64,000 nucleotides of DNA from Sulfitobacter sabulilitoris (GTDB lineage: Bacteria; Pseudomonadota; Alphaproteobacteria; Rhodobacterales; Rhodobacteraceae), in contig NZ_VANS01000004.1 in the NCBI RefSeq assembly GCF_005887615.1, positions 299,591-363,590 on the forward strand. Direction: 5' to 3'. Made by a program: the position numbers and the translations under genes. The notes beneath the pieces were generated by a model. It searched no databases. It was not told the origin of the DNA and saw nothing but the letters and a program-made list of their open reading frames with translations. Shown in pieces: positions 16,188-25,240 of the stretch. Each line of letters opens with the position of its first letter. Position 1 is the stretch's first letter.

Positions 16188-17761
16188 GCCTCGGCCTTGT
16201 CCCAATAGGGCGCGCGCAGCTCTCGCTTGAGGATCTTGCCGATGGAACTGCGCGGCAGCACATCGCGCACCTCGACCCCTGCAAGCCGCTGGCTCTTGCC
16301 CAACCGCGCGTTGGCGGCGTCGCGGATCGCGGCGCCATCGCGGGTCGCGCCCGCGCGCAGCACCACGAGGCCCAGCGGCGTCTCGCCCCAATCGTCGGAC
16401 GGGATACCGATCACGGCGGCGTCGGTCACGTCCGCATCCTCCAGCAACGCCAGTTCAAGATCGTTGGCATAGATGTTGAGCCCGCCGGAAATGATCATGT
16501 CCTTCTTGCGGTCCGACAGGATCAGGAATCCGTCGTCGTCGAAGCGGCCCATGTCGCCCGACCGGAAATAGGCCAGCCCGCCCGCGTCGCGCCAGATGGA
16601 ATCGGCGGTCAGGTCGTCGCGCCCGAAATACCCCGCCATCATCGTCGGGCTGCGGCCGCAAATCTCGCCGACCTCGCCCTGTGCGACTTCCGCACCGTTG
16701 CCGTCGATCAGCTTGATCGTGCAGCCCGGTGCGGGCGTGCCCACGGTATGCAGCTTGTCGGGGTGGTCGTCGGCCACCAGAACGGTGACGCCGCCGCCTT
16801 CGGTCAGGCCGTAGTATTCCACCAGCTTGCCGGGAAACCGTGCCAGCACGTCCGCCTTGACATCCGCCCTGAGCGGCGCGGAGGTGGAGAATTTCATCCG
16901 CATCGCGGACAGATCGAAGCCGTCGAAATCGGGCACCTCCATGATGCGCTTGTACTGCACCGGCACCAGCATCGTGTGGGTGATCCGCTCGGCCTGCGCG
17001 ATTTCAAGATACCGGCGGGCGTCGAACCTTGGCATCAGGTGCACGGTCGATCCGCCCACCAGCGTCGGCAGGAAGGCGACGATCGTGGTGTTGGAATACA
17101 GCGGCGTGGACAACAACGTGCGCGCGTCGCCGTCATAGCCGTTGGCCGCCACCCGGTCCATCTGCGCGGCGCGCATCGCATGGGCGTGGACGATTCCCTT
17201 GGGCGTGCCCGTGGTGCCCGAGGAATAGATCAGGTTCGCGGCGTCCGCCATGTCTATGCCGATCATCGGGTCGGTGTCATCGGCGGTGTCGGTCAGTGTC
17301 GCGTAATCGGCAAATCCGGGCTGCGTGAAATCGAACGCGACCCTGTGCAGATCAAGCCGGTCCAGGAAGGGGGCGGCGAGATGCGCATGATCCTGCGCCA
17401 GGAACAGCGCCTTGGCGCCGCAGTCCAGCAGCATCTTGTGCAGCGCCTCGGGCGAGGCCATCGTCGAGAGCGGCGTGATGCATGCACCTGCGCGCAACGT
17501 GCCAAGAAACACCTCGGCGTAGGCGATGCTGTTGGGCGAGAGCACCGCGACCCGGTCGCCGCGTGTCACGCCCAGACCCAGCAGCGCATTGGCCACCCGG
17601 TTGAGGCGCGCGTCGAACCGGGCCCAGCTCAGCCTTTGATCGCCGCAAACGATCGCGTCCCGGTCGGGTGTGCGTCCTGCGGCGGCGCGGATCATCTCGA
17701 CCACGGTCTGCTGCGGGGGATCGTCGGGCATGGGGGGCGATAGCTCGATCATGGGGCGCAT
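16184..17761 (-). CDS. Acyl-CoA ligase (AMP-binding)
   Basis: This 525-residue ANL-superfamily enzyme activates a carboxylic acid with ATP and CoA. Motifs: P-loop YSSGTTGTPKGI (about residues 178-189), EYYGLTEGGG, the hinge GDMGRFDDDGFLILSDRKKDMIISGG and the catalytic lysine in RSSIGKILKREL near the C-terminus. It is the promoter-proximal gene of the minus-strand CoA operon (ligase, dehydrogenase, ThDP enzyme, hydratase, CoA transferase), so it probably loads the imported acid. Substrate specificity is not readable. Confidence 0.9.
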   Translation of the reverse strand: MRPMIELSPPMPDDPPQQTVVEMIRAAAGRTPDRDAIVCGDQRLSWARFDARLNRVANALLGLGVTRGDRVAVLSPNSIAYAEVFLGTLRAGACITPLSTMASPEALHKMLLDCGAKALFLAQDHAHLAAPFLDRLDLHRVAFDFTQPGFADYATLTDTADDTDPMIGIDMADAANLIYSSGTTGTPKGIVHAHAMRAAQMDRVAANGYDGDARTLLSTPLYSNTTIVAFLPTLVGGSTVHLMPRFDARRYLEIAQAERITHTMLVPVQYKRIMEVPDFDGFDLSAMRMKFSTSAPLRADVKADVLARFPGKLVEYYGLTEGGGVTVLVADDHPDKLHTVGTPAPGCTIKLIDGNGAEVAQGEVGEICGRSPTMMAGYFGRDDLTADSIWRDAGGLAYFRSGDMGRFDDDGFLILSDRKKDMIISGGLNIYANDLELALLEDADVTDAAVIGIPSDDWGETPLGLVVLRAGATRDGAAIRDAANARLGKSQRLAGVEVRDVLPRSSIGKILKRELRAPYWDKAEA

Positions 17762-17900
17762 TCGGTCCTGTCACGGTGTGCGCGCTATCGTATGGTCCGC
17801 GCGCCAGATGGCAAGCGGAATGGCGGCGGGCCAGCAATCGGGGCGCGACCGCGCCGCAAAACGCCCTGCCCCGGCGCGCCGCATGGGCCCGTGGCGGGGC

Positions 17901-17924
17901 GGCCGCCGCCACGGTGCGGCGGCC
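17901..17924 (-). terminator. Hairpin downstream of the HtrA gene
   Basis: GGCCGCCGC (17901-17909) and GCGGCGGCC (17916-17924) form a perfect 9-bp stem with a 6-nt loop, 18 nt past the protease stop codon. No T-run on the minus strand. Confidence 0.5.
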
Positions 17925-17941
17925 TTTGGCGGTGTGCAGGC

Positions 17942-19057
17942 TCAGGCGTCCTGCGCGGCCAGGGCACCCACGGTCACGTCGATCGTGACGGTCTCGCCCT
18001 TGCGCAGAACCTCGACGGATGCGGTTTCATCGGGTGCGGTTCCGGCCACGGCCAGCGTCAGGTCGCGCAGCTCGGTGATTTCGGTCTTGCCGAATTTCAG
18101 CACGATGTCGCCGGTTTGAAGGCCGGCCCGGTCGGCGGGGCTGTCTTGTGTCACTGCCTCGATCATGGCCCCCTTGGGAGCGTCATAGCCTAGCACGTCG
18201 GCGATGTCCTGCGACATCGGCTTGATCTGCACGCCCAGCCAGCCACGGGTGATGGTGCCGTCGTCGCCAAGATCCGCGACGATGGTCTGCACCAGATCGG
18301 ATGGCACGGCAAAGCCGATTCCGACCGATCCCCCGCCGGGAGAAATGATCGCGGTGTTCACGCCGATCACCTCGCCCGCGTTGTTGAAGAGCGGCCCGCC
18401 GGAGTTGCCCCGGTTGATCGCGGCATCTGTCTGGATGAAGTCGTCGTAGGGACCCGCGTTGATGTTGCGCGACATGGCCGACACGATGCCCGATGTCACC
18501 GTGCCGCCCAGGCCGAAGGGGTTGCCCACGGCCACGACCTCGTCGCCGACGCGAAGGCCGGCGGAGGAGCCGAAGCGCACGGCAGGCAGATCGACATCCG
18601 CGTCGATCTTGAGCAGGGCGATATCGGTCATCGGGTCACTGCCCACGACCGAGGCGTCAAAGCTGCGCCCGTCGGCCAGCTTGACCGTGACGGTCTGCGC
18701 GCCGTCCACGACGTGGGAATTGGTCACGATCCGCCCGTCGGGCGACACGATGAAGCCGGATCCCAGGCCCTGACGCGGCGCGCCCTGCTGGCCGTCGGGC
18801 ATCATGTCGCGAAACTGGCGCTTCAGCGCGTCGGGCATGCCCTTGGGTAACCGGCGTTCGAAATCGGCGGGCGATGCCTTGGCCGTGACCTCGATGAACA
18901 CGACGCTGGGCGAAACCTGCTCGACCAGATCGGCATAGCCGCCCGCCGGAACGGCCAGTGCCGCGGTGGGGGCCATCGCGGTCAGGCCGGTGGTGCCGAG
19001 GGCCGCGGCCAGCGCCAGCGCCGCGGCGCGGGAGGTTTTGGAAAGACTGTGTGTCAT
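17942..19057 (-). CDS. HtrA/Deg-family periplasmic serine protease, single PDZ
   Basis: This 371-residue envelope protease has a signal peptide (AALALAAALGTTGLTAMAPTA region, cleavage near ALAVPAG, about residue 36). The catalytic triad is visible: histidine in VTNSHVV, aspartate in PMTDIALLKI and serine in NRGNSGGPLF. One PDZ domain follows (RGWLGVQIKPMSQDI to GLQTGDIVLKF); E. coli DegP has two, so this resembles DegS-length proteins but with a cleavable signal. It is divergent from a two-component system, a common arrangement for envelope-stress proteases under control of that system. Confidence 0.9.
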   Translation of the reverse strand: MTHSLSKTSRAAALALAAALGTTGLTAMAPTAALAVPAGGYADLVEQVSPSVVFIEVTAKASPADFERRLPKGMPDALKRQFRDMMPDGQQGAPRQGLGSGFIVSPDGRIVTNSHVVDGAQTVTVKLADGRSFDASVVGSDPMTDIALLKIDADVDLPAVRFGSSAGLRVGDEVVAVGNPFGLGGTVTSGIVSAMSRNINAGPYDDFIQTDAAINRGNSGGPLFNNAGEVIGVNTAIISPGGGSVGIGFAVPSDLVQTIVADLGDDGTITRGWLGVQIKPMSQDIADVLGYDAPKGAMIEAVTQDSPADRAGLQTGDIVLKFGKTEITELRDLTLAVAGTAPDETASVEVLRKGETVTIDVTVGALAAQDA

Positions 19058-19287
19058 GTTGCATGCTCCATGCGGGTTTGTGGATTGCGATGGCAGGTAT
19101 ATGGGGCACGGCCCTCACAGGGGCGTCACGGCGGCTATACAATTATGTAAGGTTCGCAGGCGGGGCTGGACGGTGGCCCATACGGCGGCGATAGGCAATG
19201 CGCCGGACCGTGATGCCCTTGCGCAAGAGCGTGTGCGGGCACACCTATGACCCAACCGCGCCGAACCGCCCGATCAGGACCGCACCG

Positions 19288-19959
19288 ATGAAACTGCTCG
19301 TAGTCGAAGACGACCCCACCACAGGCGATTACATCGCGCGCGGCCTGCGTGAGGAAGGCAATGCCGTCGATCTTGTGGCCGACGGCAAGGACGGTCTGAT
19401 CCAGGCGACCTCGGGACAGTACGACGTGCTGATCGTGGACCGGATGATGCCGGGTCTGGATGGTCTGAGCCTGGTCAAGGCGCTGCGCGGCGCGGGCAAC
19501 CAGACGCCGGTGCTGTTTCTGACTTCGCTGGGGTCGGTCGAGGACCGGATCGGCGGGCTGAACGCGGGGGGCGACGACTACCTTGTCAAACCTTTCGCCT
19601 TTGGCGAGTTGTCGGCGCGGGTTGCCGCGCTGGGTCGCCGTCAGCCCCCCGCCGAGCAGGAGACGGTGCTGCGGGCGGGCGCGCTCGAAATGGATCTGCT
19701 GGCGCGCCGCGTCACCCGCGAGGGCCGAGACATCGACCTTTTGCCGCGCGAGTTCGCGATCCTCGAACATCTGTTGCGCCGCAAGGGGCGGGTCCAGACC
19801 CGGACCATGCTGCTGGAGGACGTCTGGGGCATCAGCTTCGATCCAATGACCAACGTGGTCGAGACGCATATCAGCCGGCTGCGCGCCAAGGTCGACAAAC
19901 CCTTTGACGGCGATCTGATCAAGACGGTGCGTGGCGCGGGCTACAGGATCGACGCATGA
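19288..19959 (+). CDS. OmpR-family response regulator
   Basis: This 223-residue regulator has a receiver (LVVEDDPTTG, phospho-acceptor aspartate in VLIVDRMMPG, LFLTSLG, lysine in LVKPF) and a winged-helix DNA-binding domain (LLPREFAILEHLLRRKG, then NVVETHISRLRAKVDKP and KTVRGAGYR). The ATG at 19288 is chosen because the receiver starts immediately (MKLLVVEDD). It overlaps its kinase by 4 nt. The divergent HtrA protease gene suggests an envelope-stress regulon. Confidence 0.92.
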   Translation: MKLLVVEDDPTTGDYIARGLREEGNAVDLVADGKDGLIQATSGQYDVLIVDRMMPGLDGLSLVKALRGAGNQTPVLFLTSLGSVEDRIGGLNAGGDDYLVKPFAFGELSARVAALGRRQPPAEQETVLRAGALEMDLLARRVTREGRDIDLLPREFAILEHLLRRKGRVQTRTMLLEDVWGISFDPMTNVVETHISRLRAKVDKPFDGDLIKTVRGAGYRIDA

Positions 19960-21335
19960 GGCGGGGCGGCGGCGTCCTGCGGTCCATGCCGCTGCGTCTG
20001 ACGCTGGGACTGGTCGCCTTGTTCACGACCGTCAGCCTGATCAGCCTTGCGGCCACGTATGTCGTCACGCAGGCGTCTTTCGATCAGGCGTTGCGCGATG
20101 ATCTGAAACAGGACATGGCAGGCTTTCGTGCGGCGCCGAATGCCGCCGCCCTTGCGGCGCTGGTCAAGGCCGAGGCGCGCGAAACCGACCCCGACCGCAT
20201 GGTGCTGAGCTATTTCGCGCCCAACCGGCGGCATTACGGCAACGCGGTCATCGCCCGCGACAGCGACGGCTACCGCATCGTGACGCCCGACCAGACGGAA
20301 GCGCGGACAGGGGGGGCCTATCTTGCGCTCACCTCGTCCGAATTCGGCGGGCAACTGACCATCGCGCGCAGCCGGGCCGAGATCGACGCCCTGCGCGGCG
20401 TGTTCCTGAATATCCTCGCCCTTAGCCTTTTGCCGACGGTGCTGATCGCTTTGTCGGGCGGGCTCTACCTTGCGCGGCGCGGCGCGACGCATGTTCGCGT
20501 GGTCAGCCGCGCGCTGGACCGGCTGACCACCGGCGACCTGGCCGCGCGGGTCGGACCGGTCGTGGGATGGTCCGACGACCTGGCGCAGATCGGCGGCAAG
20601 ATCGACCAGATGGCGCAGGCGCAGGAACGGTCGGTCGCGGCGATCAAGCAGGTCTCGTCGGACATCGCGCACGACCTCAAGACCCCGATCCAGCGCGTCG
20701 CCGTGCATCTGGACGACCTGTCGCGCAGCAAGACCCTCGCGCCCGCGGTCGGCAGCCGCATCGACAAGGCCCGCACGGAGCTGGAGGGCGTGGCGTCGGT
20801 ATTTCGGTCGCTGTTGCAGATCGCGCAGATCGAAACCGGATCGCCGGCGGCGCGCTTTGCCCCGCTCGACCTGCGCGACGTGGCGTCAAGATGTGCCGAA
20901 CTGTACGAGCCGACCGCCAGCGACAGCGGTCACGGCCTGCACATCGATCTGGGGCCCGCCGGGGCCGTGCCAGCGACCGTCACGGGGGACCGCGATCTGC
21001 TGATGCAACTGTTGGCCAACCTGATCGAAAACGCGTTGCGCCACACGCCGCCGGGAACTAACATTCACCTGTCGCTGACGGCGGCATCCGGTTCTGTGGT
21101 GCTTTGCGTGCGCGACACAGGCCCCGGCATTCCCGCGGCCGACCGCAACAAGGTGCTGCAACGTCTCTACCGTCTGGATCGCAGCCGCCGAACCCCCGGC
21201 AATGGTCTTGGGCTGAGCTTCGTATCGGTGGTCGCGCGGCTGCATGACGCGGACCTGTCGCTGACCGATGCCGCACCCGGACTGTGCGTGTGTCTGACCT
21301 TCGCGGCGTACGCGGGCCAAGACAGCGGCGGTTGA
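19956..21335 (+). CDS. Sensor histidine kinase partner of the OmpR-type regulator
   Basis: This 459-residue inner-membrane kinase has a first transmembrane segment near residues 10-35 (LTLGLVALFTTVSLISLAATYV), a periplasmic sensor of about 115 residues, a second segment near residue 150 (LNILALSLLPTVLIALSGGLYL), a HAMP linker, and the H-box DIAHDLKTPIQRV. The ATPase elements are LLMQLLANLIENALRHT, DTGPGIP and GNGLGLSFVS. It is co-transcribed with the regulator (ATGA overlap). Confidence 0.9.
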   Translation: MRRGGGVLRSMPLRLTLGLVALFTTVSLISLAATYVVTQASFDQALRDDLKQDMAGFRAAPNAAALAALVKAEARETDPDRMVLSYFAPNRRHYGNAVIARDSDGYRIVTPDQTEARTGGAYLALTSSEFGGQLTIARSRAEIDALRGVFLNILALSLLPTVLIALSGGLYLARRGATHVRVVSRALDRLTTGDLAARVGPVVGWSDDLAQIGGKIDQMAQAQERSVAAIKQVSSDIAHDLKTPIQRVAVHLDDLSRSKTLAPAVGSRIDKARTELEGVASVFRSLLQIAQIETGSPAARFAPLDLRDVASRCAELYEPTASDSGHGLHIDLGPAGAVPATVTGDRDLLMQLLANLIENALRHTPPGTNIHLSLTAASGSVVLCVRDTGPGIPAADRNKVLQRLYRLDRSRRTPGNGLGLSFVSVVARLHDADLSLTDAAPGLCVCLTFAAYAGQDSGG

Positions 21336-21420
21336 GACGGCTCTGTCCGCCCCCGCCCGCGGAGGGCGCGCGCAGGCCAGGTGTCAGGGCCCTGTCACGT
21401 ATTCCCGACGGGGGCGCCTG

Positions 21421-22101
21421 TCACGATCCGTTCGCGGCAAGGATTTCCAGCTTTGCAGGGTCGAGCAGATGGATGCACCCGCGCGCCTGTTCGATCCAGC
21501 CGCGCCGCTGGAATTCCTGCAATTGGCGCGAGATCACCTCGCGCGCGGTGCCCAGTTCGAGCGACAGCTTCTGATGCGTGGTGGCGACCGTGTTGCGATC
21601 GTCCGACAGCTTGATCAGCTTGTCGGCCAGACGCACGTCGATCCGTTGAAACGCGACTTCGTCGATCATCAGGAACAGGTCGGTGATCCGTTTTGAGAAC
21701 GCTGCAAAGACAAAGTCGCGAAAGGATTTCGACTGCGCCACCAGATCGTCGAATACGGTGCGCGGCACGGCGGCGGCGCGCACGTCTGTCTCGGCAATGC
21801 CTTCGGCGGCGTAGTCCTCATAGGCCAGAAGGCAGGCGGTGGTCAGCACGCAGCTTTGACCGGCGTGGATGCGGTAGAGCACGATTTCCCGCCCGGAGTT
21901 GGACACCTGCTGCACCCGGACCGTGCCGTCCAGCAGAAAGAGCATGTTTTCAGGCGACTTGCCCGGACCGAAGATCGTCACGCCGCTGGGCACGTTCACG
22001 ATAGTGCTGCGGTCGAAAAGCAGTTGCTTGGTGGCGGTCTCCAGCCGGGCGAGGCCGGGAAACCGATCTACCCATTGGTCGCCTTGCGTCGCGCCGGTCA
22101 T
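21421..22101 (-). CDS. Crp/Fnr-family transcriptional regulator
   Basis: This 226-residue regulator has an N-terminal cyclic-nucleotide-binding-like beta-roll (VPSGVTIFGPGKSPENMLFLLDGTVRV) and a C-terminal winged helix (TTHQKLSLELGTAREVISRQLQEFQRRGWI). No Fnr-type cysteine cluster is present at the N-terminus, so it is not an iron-sulfur oxygen sensor; it might be a NnrR/DNR-like or other effector-binding member. ATG 22101 is chosen because it overlaps the stop of a small upstream ORF (ATGA). A start nine codons upstream is possible. Pseudoazurin downstream in position suggests an electron-transfer link, but no TTGAT-N4-ATCAA box was found. Confidence 0.85.
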   Translation of the reverse strand: MTGATQGDQWVDRFPGLARLETATKQLLFDRSTIVNVPSGVTIFGPGKSPENMLFLLDGTVRVQQVSNSGREIVLYRIHAGQSCVLTTACLLAYEDYAAEGIAETDVRAAAVPRTVFDDLVAQSKSFRDFVFAAFSKRITDLFLMIDEVAFQRIDVRLADKLIKLSDDRNTVATTHQKLSLELGTAREVISRQLQEFQRRGWIEQARGCIHLLDPAKLEILAANGS

Positions 22102-22253
22102 GACGAGGCCCGCGTGCAGGTCACGCACCGCACCGTAGCCCCGGCCGCCTGAGCCATGCGCGCCACATCGTCCGCACCCTTGATGATACGCGCCGCGCCT
22201 GCGGCACGCTGCACGTCACGCAGCGCAGAATGGGTAAGGGCCGTCACTGTCAT
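22098..22253 (-). CDS. Small ORF translationally coupled to the Crp/Fnr regulator
   Basis: An ATG at 22253 opens a 51-codon frame (begins MTVTALTHSALRDVQRAA; contains ARIIKGADDVARMAQAAG; two cysteines near the end) whose stop overlaps the regulator's ATG as ATGA. A GGAT lies about 6 nt upstream. I do not recognise the peptide. It could be a genuine small protein, a leader peptide for the regulator, or chance. Confidence 0.4.
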   Translation of the reverse strand: MTVTALTHSALRDVQRAAGAARIIKGADDVARMAQAAGATVRCVTCTRASS

Positions 22254-22517
22254 GGAGGATCCTGTTAGCCTGATGAACGCTATATCGGAACTGCGGCGCG
22301 CACAATCGACCCCCGATCATCCGATCAGGGTCGAAACAACCAGACACCGGGTAGACGGGGACTGCGCGCTTGCGGACAATCGGCGCTTGCGACAGGGCAG
22401 GCGTTTGTCCGATTGGAAGTGTTGAGGGCGGCGAATTCTTGCAACGCCGTCGCCATGCAGCGGCGCCCGTGCGGGGCGTCTGGCGACGGCGGCTCGCCCC
22501 TTGGTCACGGGCAGGTC

Positions 22518-22994
22518 TTAGCTGCTCTGGTCTGCGGGCTGCTCGGCGGCGGGCGCGGTGGTCCGTGCCTCTTCGATCAGGGCTTCGAGCTTGTCCTTGC
22601 CCTTGCCCGGAACACGGGCATCGAGGATCGCGTCCGCGTTGCCGAGGTCATCACCGACAACCACCAGCGCGACCATCCCGAGCGCCTGGTGCGGCAGGCA
22701 CACCACGGCGGTCAGTCCGGGTTCGGTGACCGTGTATTCCACGGCGGCGTTCATCTTGCCCTTGAACGCCTCCTGCCCGTCGGGCAGCGCGCCTTTGACG
22801 GACTGCGCATTGTGCGACTTGTCCGTGGGCACGAACCGGATGACATCGCCGACTTCGGCGCGGATCAGTTCCTGACCGAACACCATCCGGTCGCCCGCTT
22901 CGTTCTTGTTGAGCATCTCGATCTCGATCGTGTCGGCCAGCGCCGCGAAGGAGGACCCGATCAGCAGGGTGGATGCCAGCAAAATCTTACGCAT
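22518..22994 (-). CDS. Pseudoazurin (blue copper protein)
   Basis: This 158-residue periplasmic cupredoxin carries electrons, typically to nitrite reductase or other periplasmic acceptors. It has a signal peptide (MRKILLASTLLIGSSFAALA, cleavage near residue 20). The four type-1 copper ligands are in place: histidine in DKSHNAQ, cysteine and histidine in VVCLPHQALG, and methionine in GMVALVV. Typical pseudoazurin features are EIEMLNKNEAG and FVPTDKSHNAQ. There is a ~30-residue C-terminal extension (acidic/alanine-rich, ending ADQSS). No denitrification enzyme gene is in the window. Confidence 0.92.
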   Translation of the reverse strand: MRKILLASTLLIGSSFAALADTIEIEMLNKNEAGDRMVFGQELIRAEVGDVIRFVPTDKSHNAQSVKGALPDGQEAFKGKMNAAVEYTVTEPGLTAVVCLPHQALGMVALVVVGDDLGNADAILDARVPGKGKDKLEALIEEARTTAPAAEQPADQSS

Positions 22995-23358
22995 TGTGAT
23001 TTCTCCGTTATTTGATTTCGTCTGGGGGTGAGGTAGTCAGCGGACCGCAACCTGCACCTCACGATCCCGAGATCGCGACAGTCTGGCGCAGTGTTCCGGC
23101 AGGCGGGCCGACCGCGGGGCAGGGGCTGGCGGGTCGGCGGCGTGGCCGGACCGCCGTCGCGGATGTGAAAACCGTGCACAGGGCCACGCGCCGTTTGAAA
23201 CGTGGATTTACGCGGGCCGCGCATCGTATACACTCGTGGCAAGGTTTCTTGGTGGCATTGCCCCGCAACTGTTGTGATACTGACCCAAGAGAGGTCGATC
23301 ACGACGGCCGCTATCGGAAACACTTGAAAAAACGTGCAACGAAAACGGGAGAACACCA
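22995..23358. other. Divergent control region of pseudoazurin and choX
   Basis: No gene is supported in these 364 nt. Reading frames here have no recognisable products. It must hold the promoters of the pseudoazurin gene and of choX. A TATACA-like -10 near 23227 and a GGGAG Shine-Dalgarno (about 23349) before the choX ATG are visible; no confident operator was found. Confidence 0.4.
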
Positions 23359-24282
23359 ATGTACCTTCGAAATACCCTGTCCGTGCTGGCCATGCTGTCG
23401 GCGGGCGCCGCCTTTGCCGATTGTGACAAGGTCACCTTCTCCGACGTGGGCTGGACCGACATCACCGCGACGACGGCGGCGACGACCGTTGTCCTCGAGG
23501 CGCTGGGCTATGAGACGGAAGTGGAAGTGCTGTCTGTTCCCGTCACCTACATTTCGCTGGCCGAGGGCAACGTCGATGTCTTCCTCGGCAACTGGATGCC
23601 GACGATGGAGGCCGACATCGCCCCCTACCGCGAGGCCGGCACCGTCGAGACCGTGCGCACCAACCTGACGGGCGCCAAGTACACGCTGGCCACCAACGCG
23701 GCCGGAGCGGCGCTTGGCCTCGACAGCTTCGAGGCGATCGCCGCGAACGCGGAGGCGCTTGACGGTCAGATCTTCGGCATAGAAGCGGGCAACGACGGCA
23801 ACCGCCTGATCCAGGACATGATCGACGCCGACGCCTTCGGCCTGTCGGGCTTCGAGCTGGTCGAAAGCTCCGAACAGGGGATGCTGGCGCAGGTGGATCG
23901 CCTGAGCAAGCGCGACCAGCCCATCGTGTTCCTTGGCTGGGAGCCGCACCCGATGAACGCCAAGTTCGACATGACCTACCTCGAGGGGGGCGACGACTGG
24001 TTCGGTCCGAACCTGGGCGGCGCGGAAGTGGCGACCAATGTCACGGCCGGCTACGTCGAGGAATGCCCCAACGTGGGCAAACTGCTTCAGAACCTCGAAT
24101 TTTCGCTGTCGATGGAAAACGAGATCATGGGCGCCATCCTGAACGACGGCGCCGACCCGCGCGACGCGGCAACCGCGTGGCTTTCGGCCAATCCCGATGC
24201 GATCATGGGCTGGCTCGACGGTGTGACCACAAAGGACGGCGGCGACGCGCCCGCCGCGGTGAAAGCCTCCTTGGGTCTTTGA
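23359..24282 (+). CDS. choX: Choline/betaine ABC transporter substrate-binding protein
   Basis: This 307-residue periplasmic protein matches ChoX, the choline-binding protein of alphaproteobacteria. It has a short signal peptide (LSVLAMLSAGAAFA, cleavage near residue 20) and the aromatic cage for a quaternary ammonium: tryptophan in DVGWTDI, tryptophan in LGNWMPT, tyrosine in GAKYTLA and tryptophan in LGWEPHPM. A GGGAG site precedes the ATG. It is followed by permease and ATPase genes in the standard choXWV order. Confidence 0.93.
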   Translation: MYLRNTLSVLAMLSAGAAFADCDKVTFSDVGWTDITATTAATTVVLEALGYETEVEVLSVPVTYISLAEGNVDVFLGNWMPTMEADIAPYREAGTVETVRTNLTGAKYTLATNAAGAALGLDSFEAIAANAEALDGQIFGIEAGNDGNRLIQDMIDADAFGLSGFELVESSEQGMLAQVDRLSKRDQPIVFLGWEPHPMNAKFDMTYLEGGDDWFGPNLGGAEVATNVTAGYVEECPNVGKLLQNLEFSLSMENEIMGAILNDGADPRDAATAWLSANPDAIMGWLDGVTTKDGGDAPAAVKASLGL

Positions 24283-24295
24283 CCCCGCCTGCATG

Positions 24296-24322
24296 CAGGT
24301 CCCGCCGACCGGGCGGGGCCTG
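24296..24322 (+). terminator. Hairpin between choX and choW
   Basis: An 11-bp stem (24296-24306 with 24312-24322, one G-T pair) and a 5-nt loop begins 13 nt after the choX stop. With no long T-run it probably protects choX mRNA or partly terminates, giving more binding protein than membrane subunits. Confidence 0.6.
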
Positions 24323-24388
24323 CGTTTGAATTGACACAGCGCGCATGGCGGATGGCCGATTGCGGGCTTGAACGGAAGGCCGGGCAAC

Positions 24389-25240
24389 ATGGAGCCTTTT
24401 TTGCGCCTCGAATGGCTCAAGGACTATAAATTTCCGATCGACGACGGGGCCGAACTGGTCTTTGACTGGCTGGAACGGAACATGGTTTGGTTCTTTGACG
24501 GGCTGGCCTATCTGCTCGAGGCGATGACCGACGGAATCCTCTGGACCTTCGAGACGATCCCGGCCCTCCTGCTGATCCTCGGTTTCGTCGGCGTGACGTG
24601 GATGCTGCAGAAAAACTGGAAGATCTGTCTTCTGGTCGCGCTCGGGTTCCTGTTCATCCTCAATCAGGATTACTGGGAAGAAACGATCGAGACGCTGACG
24701 CTGGTCCTGTCGGCCTGCATGGTGTGCATGGCTGCGGGCGTGCCCATCGGTATCGCGATGGCGCACCGGCCCCGGCTTTATGCCTGGGTCCTCCCGATCC
24801 TCGACATCATGCAGACGCTGCCGACCTTCGTCTATCTGATCCCCGCCATCGTGTTTTTCGGTCTTGGCGAGGTGCCGGGGCTGGTCGCGACCGTCATCTT
24901 CGTGCTGCCCGCGCCCATTCGCCTGACGCATCTGGGCGTGTCGAACACACCCACCGCGCTGGTCGAGGCGGCCGAGGCCTTTGGCGCCACAAAGCGGCAA
25001 TTGCTTTGGAAAGTCGAACTGCCTTCTGCCTTTCCGCAGATCATGGCGGGTCTGAACCAGACGATCATGCTGTCGCTGTCGATGGTCGTGATTTCGGCGC
25101 TTGTGGGCGCCAACGGTCTTGGCAAGCCGGTGGTCAACGCGCTGAACCGCGTGGACAAGGGGCTGGGTTTTGAAAGCGGGCTGGTGATCGTGGTGGTGGC
25201 CATCATCCTTGACCGGATGTTGCGGGTGAACCGGACATGA
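24389..25240 (+). CDS. choW: Choline ABC transporter permease
   Basis: This 283-residue membrane protein belongs to the ProW/OpuAB permease group. The N-terminus has the choline-permease pattern FPIDDGAELVFDWLERNM, followed by about seven hydrophobic segments and the coupling loop AAEAFGATKRQLLWKVELPSA. ATG 24389 is chosen over an upstream TTG because GGAAGG is correctly placed. The end overlaps choV by 4 nt. Confidence 0.92.
   Translation: MEPFLRLEWLKDYKFPIDDGAELVFDWLERNMVWFFDGLAYLLEAMTDGILWTFETIPALLLILGFVGVTWMLQKNWKICLLVALGFLFILNQDYWEETIETLTLVLSACMVCMAAGVPIGIAMAHRPRLYAWVLPILDIMQTLPTFVYLIPAIVFFGLGEVPGLVATVIFVLPAPIRLTHLGVSNTPTALVEAAEAFGATKRQLLWKVELPSAFPQIMAGLNQTIMLSLSMVVISALVGANGLGKPVVNALNRVDKGLGFESGLVIVVVAIILDRMLRVNRT

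Noticed and set aside
22370..22412. GGACAA and TTGTCC inverted arms upstream of the regulator
   Set aside because: Only six base pairs with a long spacer; likely chance.
22254..23050. Fnr/NnrR-type operator near the Crp/Fnr and pseudoazurin genes
   Set aside because: No TTGAT-N4-ATCAA or close match was found on either strand.
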